From the NCBI RefSeq assembly GCF_048266365.1, contig NZ_JBLWZP010000003.1:186001-250000 (forward strand): DNA of 64,000 nucleotides, given 5' to 3'. How positions within the stretch are numbered: the first letter of the stretch is position 1; every line of letters starts with the position of its first letter. Below the pieces are notes generated by a model. It ran no database searches. It was given only the letters and a program-made list of their open reading frames with translations, and was not told where the DNA came from. Below are positions 1 through 8,289 of this stretch, one piece after another. The translations under genes and the position numbers were made by a program. The stretch is from Galbibacter sp048266365. GTDB lineage: Bacteria; Bacteroidota; Bacteroidia; Flavobacteriales; Flavobacteriaceae.

Positions 1-854
1 TTCAACGCATAATCCGCTTGAACGAAACGCCAATTATCTTCACCATAAGCCCTATCGGTATCATCCTGATCGTAGCGTCTGTGTCCCGATTGAAACATAT
101 TGAAATCCAACCAGTTTTCATTGTGAAACCAATCCGAGGAATCATGTCTGCCTCGGGGATGAAAGGTGATAAGGGTTTGTGGATTATACTGATCCAATGT
201 TTCTCCAATAGCCTGCCAAACGTCGGTATATTCATTTCCAAAAGTATCGCCGCCATTAAGCCAGATAATGTTCTTGGTATCTTTATATCTTTGGGCTAAA
301 AACTTAGCATAGGCTTTTCCTTGCTCTGCGGTAACTTTGCCATCTTTAACATTGTTTCCCCACACCGGAACTAGCGCCATATAGATCCCGTGCTCTTCTG
401 CTGTTTTTACAGCATAATCGATATGATCCCAAAAATCATACTGCGCAGAGTCGCTTACTTTGGCCCCTTCAGTAGCTATAGGTTTAGAAACATTCTGAGC
501 AACCAAAGCAGTATCCTTGTAAACATTGACGGCATCAAGAGAATGCAACACCATCGCCTGTATAACATTAAACCCTTTAGATTCTCTATCCTCTATATAC
601 GCCTTAATTTCATTTCGGTCCAAACGGTTAAACATAAGCCAACCTGTGTCACCAAGCCAAAAAAATGGATCCCCGTTCTCATGGACAAAATACCGATGAT
701 TCTCAGAAATCTCCAGACGGCTCAATCCTGTGTCGGGAGCTGATATTACTGTATTTTCTGATTCTGTTGTCTTTTTATTGTTTTGCTTGCAACCCAATAA
801 GCAACTTGCCAAAAGGGCAAAACTTGAGTTGATAAGAAAGGTTTTCATTTTCAT
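1..854 (-). CDS. DUF4038 / GH140-type apiosidase-like lipoprotein, 3' end cut by window edge
   Basis: About 284 residues of a glycoside hydrolase of the DUF4038 (apiosidase-like, GH140) group; the rest lies beyond base 1. GH140 enzymes remove D-apiose from pectic side chains. Seen: the start at 854 gives a lipoprotein signal with lipobox LLGC and Cys near residue 22, so the protein is probably membrane anchored. A family-typical GDPFFWLGDTGW stretch sits near residue 65, KGFNVIQAMVLHS near 95, and IIWLNGGD with Asp203 in the place expected for a catalytic Asp. The second catalytic acid would lie past the edge, so catalysis cannot be confirmed here. It starts 2 bp after the stop of the beta-helix gene at 857, so it belongs to the susC1 operon. 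DUF4038 is broader than confirmed apiosidases, so apiose specificity is an inference, supported by the sugar-acid module at 23.9-28.5 kb. Confidence 0.8.
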   Translation of the reverse strand, partial: MKMKTFLINSSFALLASCLLGCKQNNKKTTESENTVISAPDTGLSRLEISENHRYFVHENGDPFFWLGDTGWLMFNRLDRNEIKAYIEDRESKGFNVIQAMVLHSLDAVNVYKDTALVAQNVSKPIATEGAKVSDSAQYDFWDHIDYAVKTAEEHGIYMALVPVWGNNVKDGKVTAEQGKAYAKFLAQRYKDTKNIIWLNGGDTFGNEYTDVWQAIGETLDQYNPQTLITFHPRGRHDSSDWFHNENWLDFNMFQSGHRRYDQDDTDRAYGEDNWRFVQADYAL

Positions 855-856
855 AA

Positions 857-3800
857 TTATAATTTTTCAATAAAGAAAATTCTATCGTTTTCTAAGGGTT
901 TTATTGTAACTATTGATCCTCCACGGATTTTATTTCGAGGACTGGCTTCACCTGTCTCAGGGTCGATACTATACACCTGGAATCTTCCTCTAAACGTACT
1001 CAAATCAAGCTGAAAGTCTTCAACAATATTCAGGTAAAACAGGTAACTATTTCCCGTATTTTGAAGACTCCAAACAGAACTTTCAAAGTCCTCTTTTTCA
1101 CCATAGGACATCTTGGGTAGTGCCATGTAAAATGCCTCTAGATTTACTTTTGGAATCATTGGTAAGGAAGCACCTCCCATAAGCTGCGCCCATCCAAATC
1201 GAGGAGCACCGTGAGTAGAATAAAGTACCGCTTTTTGCGGAAAACGCACGCGATACTCTTTTACCGCCCTATAGACAGAACGACCGGACTCCTTTCCCGT
1301 TTTCATTTTTCGTGCATGCTGACGCGGAGCTAGATTTTTACCACCTTCAGGCGCATAAGTCTGGCCATTTTCCTTGTAATACCAATATTTAATATCAATC
1401 ACATCAATGACCTCACTTCGCTGTGTATTGGCAAGTATGGCATCCTGAACATCCTTTGTAGCCGAAAGTCCAATTAGCGCCTGATTTTCATGGGTTCTCT
1501 CCCAATCCATTATCACATCTACCCAGAACTCCATAAAGTGTAGTGGACCTGTAAACTCCTCACTGGTAAATTGAATGACATTAGATTGGTCTTTAAAATT
1601 GTCCAGTGATTTTTGAATATAAGAGGTGTGTAGTTTTTTTCTTGCTGTATGTGTAATATCATAAAATTGTTCAGCCATGAAAATTCGTTTATCTCCAGCA
1701 TATGGAGGCGGTTCCGGAAAATCACTACTATTGATATTATTAATCGACCTCCAAGGTGAACTCGACCAGTGCGCTCCGGCCTCTAAGATATTATGTTGAA
1801 AGTATTGCTGATGCAATAGCAGCTGTCCATGAGGTTCAGCCAGTTGAGAAAATTCTAAAAGTCTGGTCCAGTACCAGCTGTTGTATTTTGTCAAATCATA
1901 CTTACTCAAATGATCCCAAGCTAACCCCTTTCCGCTTCTGGCGAAGGGTTGTTCATAAAAGGGAGGCCAGGTATCAGAATCAATCCTTCGCACCCTTTGA
2001 TGATCATCCATACGTCTGTCATACCACAGACCGTAGTTATGATTTAAACTGATAATATTTTCCTTTTTAAAATACGCAACTACCTCTGGAAGATTATCCG
2101 TACGACCCAGCCCTCTTTGTCCGGGCACAAAACGGGTTACATGAGGTGTTGCCCTATGGATATCACGATCTCTCAGACTCCCTCTCCACCACATTACATT
2201 GGAACGTTTACCGCTTAAGAGTGTATTTTTATACTGCAGTTTTCCATTCTGCAATTCAATCTTATCGTATTGTAGTTTTGTTTTTGCTTTGGTACTACTC
2301 TTGATGCGTTTTTCCATTGTAGGAACTTCCTTAGAATTTACAGCGATTGGATTTCTGATTGGAGCCTCTAGAATCCACTGCTTTAACCCTTTCATGGGTA
2401 CACTGGCCTCTTGGGTGAGCTGCTGTGCAACTTCCAAGGTTGGACTAGAGGACGGTTCTGATCCTATATCGAGAATTTGCGGATCAATTTCCAATTTGTT
2501 CAATCTTTTTTGAAGCTGTGCATAAAAAAGGCTTCGCGGACTGATATGACTGCTCACTTCCTTCCAGTGACCATTCCCGGAAAATTGCCCCCAAACACCA
2601 AATGCCCAATTTTGTGCCGTGGGTGGACTGGATACTTCCATCATGGAAGCAGAACTTTCCCAAACCACACTATTGGCTGCGGTCCAACCTGAACCTCTGG
2701 ATAACTGCCCCTGATTGCGAAGACTTAATGCCTGACCGTCAATGTTGACAATATCTAAAAGTATCCCTGTGGCCCAACTACCAATGGCACCACTAAAACT
2801 ATGAGGCATAAAGGCCTTACATTGCACAAAGGCATTGGGTCCTGTAGTCCCATAGCCTCCGACAGCAAAATCATGATAGCCATATTCGGAATAACAACGT
2901 TGAAATAAATTCTTTTGACCTTCAGTATAAAAACTGTGTCTTCGAAATGCAGCAACTTCAGAAACAGGGTTTAAGGAGATACAATCTTCTACAGTAACCT
3001 GACTAGCTGTTTTTTGAATATGTACAGCGCCTCCGGCCAAATGCTCAAAATTTACCTGCCGCACCCAAATATTTTTGGCATTTTCTACAGAAACCCCAAG
3101 CCAACGATGAAGTTCATCTTTGGGATTATCCTTTTGGTAAGTAGAGCTAATTTTTAACTGCTCAATCCCCAACTGCTCAATTCTTCCCGGCCATGTATAG
3201 CGCAGAAGTTGAAGACTGTCTTTTTTTGGTGAAAGCCCCATGGTCAAAGGAGCATCCAGTGTAATCCCATTAGAGGAAACTCCCACCACCTCTCTGTCCC
3301 AATCAATGGTCCAATCTACTGTTTTCCAACCAATCCAACCCGTATCTCCACCAAAGTTGTTCATTTTTAAGGAGTCCAACCACCCCTGGGTTAAATATTT
3401 ACGTAGAATAAGCTGATCGCCATTTTCTGTTTTTTTTCCTCTGAGGCTGATTGTAGAACTTCCCAAAGCAATATAATGATCTGCAATTTGAATTGTATCC
3501 TCAACTGCTCTATCGTCAGTTCCCAGTATGCGAATAATTGCTTCCCGACGAATACCCGTACCTAATAGTACTGTTCCGTCATCAGTGGAACCTGAACCTC
3601 TGAGTACTACTCCTGATTTCTTTAAATACAAGCTTCCCTGAAGTTTAAAAACTCCCTTTTCTAGTAATACCGCTCCCCTAAATCCGTTAGCATCCGGTTT
3701 TAAACCGCAAACATAATCTATGGCCTGTTGAATACGAGCGGTAGCATCTCCATGTACTGGAGAAACTTTGATTTTAGCAGGTACATCAGGGATAACCTTA

Positions 3801-3982
3801 GCCGATAATTCATAACCACTATAGGAAAAATCCGGGATGGTGTTCCCCATAGCATCAGGAATATATACAATTTGTCCATCCTTATTTTTCTCCAAGTCGG
3901 GATATGCAATCTGACTGTAACCCGCTGAAAAAATCAGTAAAGTGGTATAAAGTAAAAAACTTCTTTTTATACAAAATGGCAT
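857..3982 (-). CDS. Secreted two-domain protein: pectate-lyase-like beta-helix plus C-terminal enzyme-like domain (DUF4955/DUF6298-like)
   Basis: A 1041-residue exported protein. A signal peptide of about 23 residues ends in SAGYSQ. Residues about 40-560 read as a right-handed parallel beta-helix of the pectate-lyase superfamily, with GAVLLEKGVFKLQGSLYL, a GSGSTDDGTVL turn and repeated short strands. A Lys/Ser-rich linker near 560-590 leads into a second domain, about 600-1000, rich in Trp, His and Asp (for example NHNYGLWYDRRMDDH and FTSEEFTGPLHFMEFW). This domain resembles the TIM-barrel-like DUF6298 proteins of Bacteroidetes pectin loci. Family names are from memory and no activity is claimed. 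It lies 18 bp after the PL1 gene at 4001 and 2 bp before the GH140-like gene, so it should be co-expressed with both. The likely role is cleavage of a pectic oligosaccharide in the periplasm or at the surface. Confidence 0.7.
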   Translation of the reverse strand: MPFCIKRSFLLYTTLLIFSAGYSQIAYPDLEKNKDGQIVYIPDAMGNTIPDFSYSGYELSAKVIPDVPAKIKVSPVHGDATARIQQAIDYVCGLKPDANGFRGAVLLEKGVFKLQGSLYLKKSGVVLRGSGSTDDGTVLLGTGIRREAIIRILGTDDRAVEDTIQIADHYIALGSSTISLRGKKTENGDQLILRKYLTQGWLDSLKMNNFGGDTGWIGWKTVDWTIDWDREVVGVSSNGITLDAPLTMGLSPKKDSLQLLRYTWPGRIEQLGIEQLKISSTYQKDNPKDELHRWLGVSVENAKNIWVRQVNFEHLAGGAVHIQKTASQVTVEDCISLNPVSEVAAFRRHSFYTEGQKNLFQRCYSEYGYHDFAVGGYGTTGPNAFVQCKAFMPHSFSGAIGSWATGILLDIVNIDGQALSLRNQGQLSRGSGWTAANSVVWESSASMMEVSSPPTAQNWAFGVWGQFSGNGHWKEVSSHISPRSLFYAQLQKRLNKLEIDPQILDIGSEPSSSPTLEVAQQLTQEASVPMKGLKQWILEAPIRNPIAVNSKEVPTMEKRIKSSTKAKTKLQYDKIELQNGKLQYKNTLLSGKRSNVMWWRGSLRDRDIHRATPHVTRFVPGQRGLGRTDNLPEVVAYFKKENIISLNHNYGLWYDRRMDDHQRVRRIDSDTWPPFYEQPFARSGKGLAWDHLSKYDLTKYNSWYWTRLLEFSQLAEPHGQLLLHQQYFQHNILEAGAHWSSSPWRSINNINSSDFPEPPPYAGDKRIFMAEQFYDITHTARKKLHTSYIQKSLDNFKDQSNVIQFTSEEFTGPLHFMEFWVDVIMDWERTHENQALIGLSATKDVQDAILANTQRSEVIDVIDIKYWYYKENGQTYAPEGGKNLAPRQHARKMKTGKESGRSVYRAVKEYRVRFPQKAVLYSTHGAPRFGWAQLMGGASLPMIPKVNLEAFYMALPKMSYGEKEDFESSVWSLQNTGNSYLFYLNIVEDFQLDLSTFRGRFQVYSIDPETGEASPRNKIRGGSIVTIKPLENDRIFFIEKL

Positions 3983-4000
3983 TATATGCGGTATTTATTT

Positions 4001-5689
4001 TTATTGCAGTAAAGCTCTTGTCAAGGTGTTTTTGTTATTGGATACATCTTCCCAGTTCACTTTTTTGGTAGGATCGATTCCATTGATATACTTTTCAATA
4101 TTGGTATACCCGTCACCGTTCAAATCACCATTGGCATCCGATGGATCATTTGGATTGAGATTGTATGTGCGCTCCCATTTATCCGGCATACCATCTTTAT
4201 CGGTATCCTTATATGGTTTTCCTTTGTATTCAGGATAACCACCGACTTGACTAATATGAGTTATAATTCCTTTTTTATAAGAATCATCTCCAAGAATCTT
4301 ATTGGTATTGTACTTTTCTCCTTCAGCAGTCTCGCCACTTGGGCGATCTTCCAGCTTACCGGTTTTAACTTCTTTTACGATACGTTTATCTACTGCATCC
4401 CTTACTGGTAGGGTAGCTCCCGCATTTTCAAGCACAAATGCATAAGCTTCTTGTGCCGGAAGTATGGTGATCGGTGCTAAGGGAAACGGTGCCTCCATTC
4501 TAAGATTCGGCCAGTACGCCTTTGTTGCCTCAGGATCTCCGTCCACTTGAACGCCTCCATTCCAATTATCCATAGTCACCTTTGGAAATCCGTCAACAAT
4601 ATTTCCGTCCACGAAAGCGCGGCCTAAGATAAGACTGTCCTTTTCCCCACGATGACCTTCTGGTTTAATAATGCGATAGGCTATCGGTTTATCCAATGGT
4701 GTAATGGGTCCGGGCTTGTAATAATTATTTATAATATTATATCTGGAACGATGATCTCCACCGTCTATACTCCTATTATACCAATTGAAGATTACATTGT
4801 TCACAAAACCGAAATCACCATACATACCAACCGATGCATTTCTAGAAATATTATGTGCCCATAAATTTCTCATAAAGGTACTATTTATTCCCCCAATAGT
4901 ACTTCCAAAGGCATGATTATAGGTGTTCAGACCCTCTGAAAAAATGGAATTTTGAATGGTAATATTTACCGTTGGTAATTTTTCCATCCTACCATTTGGA
5001 TGAATGTACATGTGTCGGTACATAGACATATTCTCATCCAGTCCCCAGCTTGCAGATACGTGATCAATCATGATATTTCCGATTGGATTTCCGCCTATAG
5101 CATCATCTCTCCTTCCGACATAAGTTTCTCCTCTTCGAAAACGCATATGTCTAATCACCACATCGTGGGTATCAATTAAGAAAGATTCCCCTGCTATACA
5201 AATCCCATCTCCAGGAGCAGTTTGTCCTGCGATGGTTACATATGGAGCCCTTAAGATAATAGGGGTTTTCAAACGGATAATACCTGCCACGTTAAACACG
5301 ATAATGCGGGCACCACCAGCCGTACAGGCCTCTCTCAGGCTACCAGGCCCACTGTCTTCAAGATTGTCAACTACAAAGACTTGTCCTGCTCTTCCACCAA
5401 AACTATACATTCCACCACCCTCTGCTCCAGGAAATGCAGGAATTTTAGCCTGAGGAAGATCCTCCGGGTAAGATGCCCAGGGAATATATGGTTTTCCTTT
5501 TGCAGCCTCGGCATTAATAATGGGTAATGCACGAGCCCAGGCCTCATCTGATCGTTCTTTTACCCTTTCCATAAACTGATCCGTGTCAGCTTTCACCTCC
5601 TTGGTTATTGTTGGATACTGTGCCCGAATATCTTGAATACCCAATAGTATCACAAGAAAACCGGCAATAGGTAGTACAGCTTTGTTCAT
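4001..5689 (-). CDS. PL1 pectate lyase with C-terminal calcium-binding repeat (paralogue A)
   Basis: A 562-residue secreted polysaccharide lyase family 1 protein that cleaves polygalacturonate by beta-elimination. Seen: a signal peptide ending IRAQ; the family start AFPGAEGGGMYSFGGRAGQV near residue 85; VTIAGQTAPGDGICIAGES; IDHVSASWGLDENMS, which corresponds to the PL1 vWiDH motif; and SRNASVGMYG, where PL1 enzymes carry the catalytic Arg. The C-terminus has DTDKDGMPDKW and DANGDLNGDGYTNIE, a thrombospondin-3/dockerin-like calcium-binding repeat. The start at 5689 is chosen because a clean signal peptide begins there; an in-frame ATG at 5752 would add 21 residues before the hydrophobic core. 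It is closely related to the genes at 5812 and 8290, and its last 170 codons are nearly identical in DNA to those of the 5812 gene, suggesting recent duplication. Confidence 0.92.
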   Translation of the reverse strand: MNKAVLPIAGFLVILLGIQDIRAQYPTITKEVKADTDQFMERVKERSDEAWARALPIINAEAAKGKPYIPWASYPEDLPQAKIPAFPGAEGGGMYSFGGRAGQVFVVDNLEDSGPGSLREACTAGGARIIVFNVAGIIRLKTPIILRAPYVTIAGQTAPGDGICIAGESFLIDTHDVVIRHMRFRRGETYVGRRDDAIGGNPIGNIMIDHVSASWGLDENMSMYRHMYIHPNGRMEKLPTVNITIQNSIFSEGLNTYNHAFGSTIGGINSTFMRNLWAHNISRNASVGMYGDFGFVNNVIFNWYNRSIDGGDHRSRYNIINNYYKPGPITPLDKPIAYRIIKPEGHRGEKDSLILGRAFVDGNIVDGFPKVTMDNWNGGVQVDGDPEATKAYWPNLRMEAPFPLAPITILPAQEAYAFVLENAGATLPVRDAVDKRIVKEVKTGKLEDRPSGETAEGEKYNTNKILGDDSYKKGIITHISQVGGYPEYKGKPYKDTDKDGMPDKWERTYNLNPNDPSDANGDLNGDGYTNIEKYINGIDPTKKVNWEDVSNNKNTLTRALLQ

Positions 5690-5811
5690 TACATTAAAGT
5701 TACGTTTGAAAACTTTTTTAATTACGCCGCAGTTTAGCAATAAGGTAGCCATAAAGCATCCTGTGCCTACGTGTTAAAATTGTCAATATTGATTAGATAC
5801 AGGCTTTAGAA

Positions 5812-7518
5812 TTATTTGGTATATGGATTCAGCCCATTTTTTAACCTAGCCAGTGTATCATGATTATTCGCCAAATCTTTCCAGTTCATTTTTTTAGTCG
5901 GGTCAATTCCGTTGATATACTTTTCGATATTGGTATACCCATCACCATTCAAATCGCCATTGGCATCAGAAGGATCATTCGGATTAAGATTGTATTTGCG
6001 CTCCCACTTATCCGGCATACCGTCCTTGTCCGAATCCTGATAAGGTTTTCCTGAATACTCCGGATAACCTCCGACTTGTTCAATACTGGTTATTATTCCT
6101 TTTTTGTAAGAGTCCGCGGGCAATCTTCGGTTGATAAATTCAGAACCTATAGAAGATTCTAAACCGTCGGGGTAATTGATTTTACCGCTGCGCACTTGTT
6201 TTACAATACGCTTATCAACATCATCGCGTTTTGGAAGTGTTGCTCCTGCATTTTCAAGCACAAACTCATAGGCTTCCTGGGCAGGTTTAATTTCCACATT
6301 TTCAATAGGGAACATCTTTGATTGTTGAATATACCTTAGGTGTTTATCAGTCACCTCTTCAGAAAAATCTTCCAGCTGCACTCCGCCATTCCAGTTATCG
6401 TTACTCACCTGGGGATTACCGGCTATGAAGTTCCCGGTGACATATGCTCTTCCAAAAGTTTTAGGCTGTAAATAACCCGATTCCGGCTTTAGAATTCTGT
6501 AACGAATAGGTTTATCCTTAGGAGTTATTGGTCCCGGTTTAAAATAATTATTCACAATATTAAACATCGAGCGATAATCCCCACCGTCTATGGATCGATT
6601 CCACCAGTTAAAGATTACATTATTGATAAAGTTAAAGCTGCCATACATACCCACAGAAGGGTTTCTGGAGATATTATTGGCCCATAAATTTCTGACAAAT
6701 GTACTGTTCAATCCCCCTATAGTACTCCCGAATGCATGATTGTAAGTGTCAAGTCCTTCAGAAGAAATACTATTTTGAATCGTTAAATTAGAGGTGGGTA
6801 ATTTACGCACATCCGCCTTATCATGCTCCTTAAACATATTACGGTATAAAGACATGTTTTCATCAAGACCCCAGCTCGCAGAAACATGATCAATAATCAC
6901 ATTCCCCATAGGTGATCCGCCTAAGGCGTCATCCCTTCTGGTGACATCCGTCGCTCCCCTGCGAAAACGCATATGACGTATGATCACATCATGGGTGTCC
7001 ACCTTAAAACTTTCCCCTGCCACACATACACCATCTCCAGGAGCGGTCTGTCCTGCTATAGTCACATAAGGCGCGCGAATACTAATAGGAGTCTTAAGCT
7101 TTATAATTCCGGCTACATTAAAAACAATAATTCTGGCGCCTCCGGCCTCGCACGCAGCCCTTAGGGTACCGGGGCCACTGTCAGCCAAACTACTGACCAC
7201 ATAAACCTTTCCGCCCCTACCTCCGGGGGTAAAGGCTCCTCCGCCTTCTGCACCCGGAAAGGCAGGAATATCAGCCTGCATAAAATCACCGGGATTTGAT
7301 CCCCATGGGATATAGGGACGACCTTCTTCAGCTTGCTTTTGTACAATAGGATAGACCTTAGAATCCCAAAGGTCTTCCAATCGGGCCTCCTCCTTTGCCA
7401 TTCGATCGTCCGTTTTGGCTTGAAGCTCCGGCGGAATCTCAGGATATTGACTGTATGCACAGCTGCTACTAATGATTACCGCTACAAAAATGCTTCTTTT
7501 TAATACTTCAAACATCAT
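5812..7518 (-). CDS. PL1 pectate lyase with C-terminal calcium-binding repeat (paralogue B)
   Basis: A 568-residue paralogue of the 4001 gene with the same order: signal peptide (SSSCAYSQ), AFPGAEGGGAFTPGGRGGKV, the TIAGQTAPGDGVCVAGES turn, IDHVSASWGLDENMS, SRNPSVGMYGSF and a C-terminal DSDKDGMPDKW / DANGDLNGDGYTN calcium-binding repeat. The start at 7518 (or 7515) is preferred. The longest frame from 7596 would overlap the upstream DUF3826 gene and put 26 charged residues before the signal peptide. It has its own N-terminal Glu/Lys-rich segment (residues 25-60) that differs from paralogue A. The three PL1 enzymes may differ in preferred methylation state or chain length, but this cannot be decided from sequence. 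Expected site of action is the cell surface or periplasm. Confidence 0.92.
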   Translation of the reverse strand: MMFEVLKRSIFVAVIISSSCAYSQYPEIPPELQAKTDDRMAKEEARLEDLWDSKVYPIVQKQAEEGRPYIPWGSNPGDFMQADIPAFPGAEGGGAFTPGGRGGKVYVVSSLADSGPGTLRAACEAGGARIIVFNVAGIIKLKTPISIRAPYVTIAGQTAPGDGVCVAGESFKVDTHDVIIRHMRFRRGATDVTRRDDALGGSPMGNVIIDHVSASWGLDENMSLYRNMFKEHDKADVRKLPTSNLTIQNSISSEGLDTYNHAFGSTIGGLNSTFVRNLWANNISRNPSVGMYGSFNFINNVIFNWWNRSIDGGDYRSMFNIVNNYFKPGPITPKDKPIRYRILKPESGYLQPKTFGRAYVTGNFIAGNPQVSNDNWNGGVQLEDFSEEVTDKHLRYIQQSKMFPIENVEIKPAQEAYEFVLENAGATLPKRDDVDKRIVKQVRSGKINYPDGLESSIGSEFINRRLPADSYKKGIITSIEQVGGYPEYSGKPYQDSDKDGMPDKWERKYNLNPNDPSDANGDLNGDGYTNIEKYINGIDPTKKMNWKDLANNHDTLARLKNGLNPYTK

Positions 7519-7559
7519 AGGTGAATAAATTTTGAACTTTCTTTTTCCTAATACCGGTT

Positions 7560-8216
7560 CTACTGATTCTTCTCTGCTTTGAGCCTCGCTTGCCACTCCT
7601 TACTGGCCTTGCCTAAGTCATAACCTTGAGAAGAAAGGTAATTGTTTATTTTTCCTTTATACTTTCCAAACCACCAATGTTTTTGATCAGAAGATCCTGC
7701 ATCCATAGCATATTCTCTTGCCTCCACCAAATGCTCATAAATCACCTCTTTTTGTGGCTCTGTAAGTTCAGGCAACATATCCAAATACCCATTATAGGTA
7801 AGGGGAACAACCCCATAAGTCATGCCATCTTTAACCTGAACAACTTGCTGTTCATTAAGTTGATCCTCAAGTCTATTAATATACTTCTTATGGAGTTTGT
7901 CGATATCTTTTTGAGCCTTGGTTTCTATTTTTTCAATCACTTTATCCTTTTCCGTCTCTGAGAGATTCATCTGATCAAGCGCATCTATTTTCGCATCTCT
8001 TCCATCCTGAACCCAACTTAGATTGCGATACTGCTCAGCGATAATATCGCGAACCGTGAGTTGCTTATCAGCGTCTGCGATATTTAAATCATTGACTATT
8101 TTTTGTGCTCTCTCGTTGGTAACTTTTACATATTCGGGATCAAAACTTTTAGTTGCACTTCCACAACCTACAGCTACTATAGAGAGTAGTAACAACATAT
8201 TTTTAATTATTCTCAT
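7560..8216 (-). CDS. DUF3826 family lipoprotein
   Basis: A 218-residue protein matching the Bacteroidetes DUF3826 family. A lipobox (IVAVGC, Cys18) marks it as a lipoprotein. The rest is mostly charged alpha-helix, ending in the family signature: GVVPLTYNGYLDMLPELTE, then AREYAMDAGSSDQKHWWFGK and KINNYLSSQGYDLGK. The function is unknown. DUF3826 genes are known to sit inside pectin loci beside PL1 enzymes. Here it lies between two PL1 paralogues, 41 bp before the start of the 7518 gene. That position suggests a role with the lyases, such as product binding, a chaperone-like role or a further modifying step. No catalytic motif is recognisable. Confidence 0.85.
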   Translation of the reverse strand: MRIIKNMLLLLSIVAVGCGSATKSFDPEYVKVTNERAQKIVNDLNIADADKQLTVRDIIAEQYRNLSWVQDGRDAKIDALDQMNLSETEKDKVIEKIETKAQKDIDKLHKKYINRLEDQLNEQQVVQVKDGMTYGVVPLTYNGYLDMLPELTEPQKEVIYEHLVEAREYAMDAGSSDQKHWWFGKYKGKINNYLSSQGYDLGKASKEWQARLKAEKNQ

Positions 8217-8289
8217 TGTTATTTATTTTAAAAATCCAAATTCCGGCTCTTGATTGCTCAAAAGTCCAGAATTTGAAAATAACTTTTTC

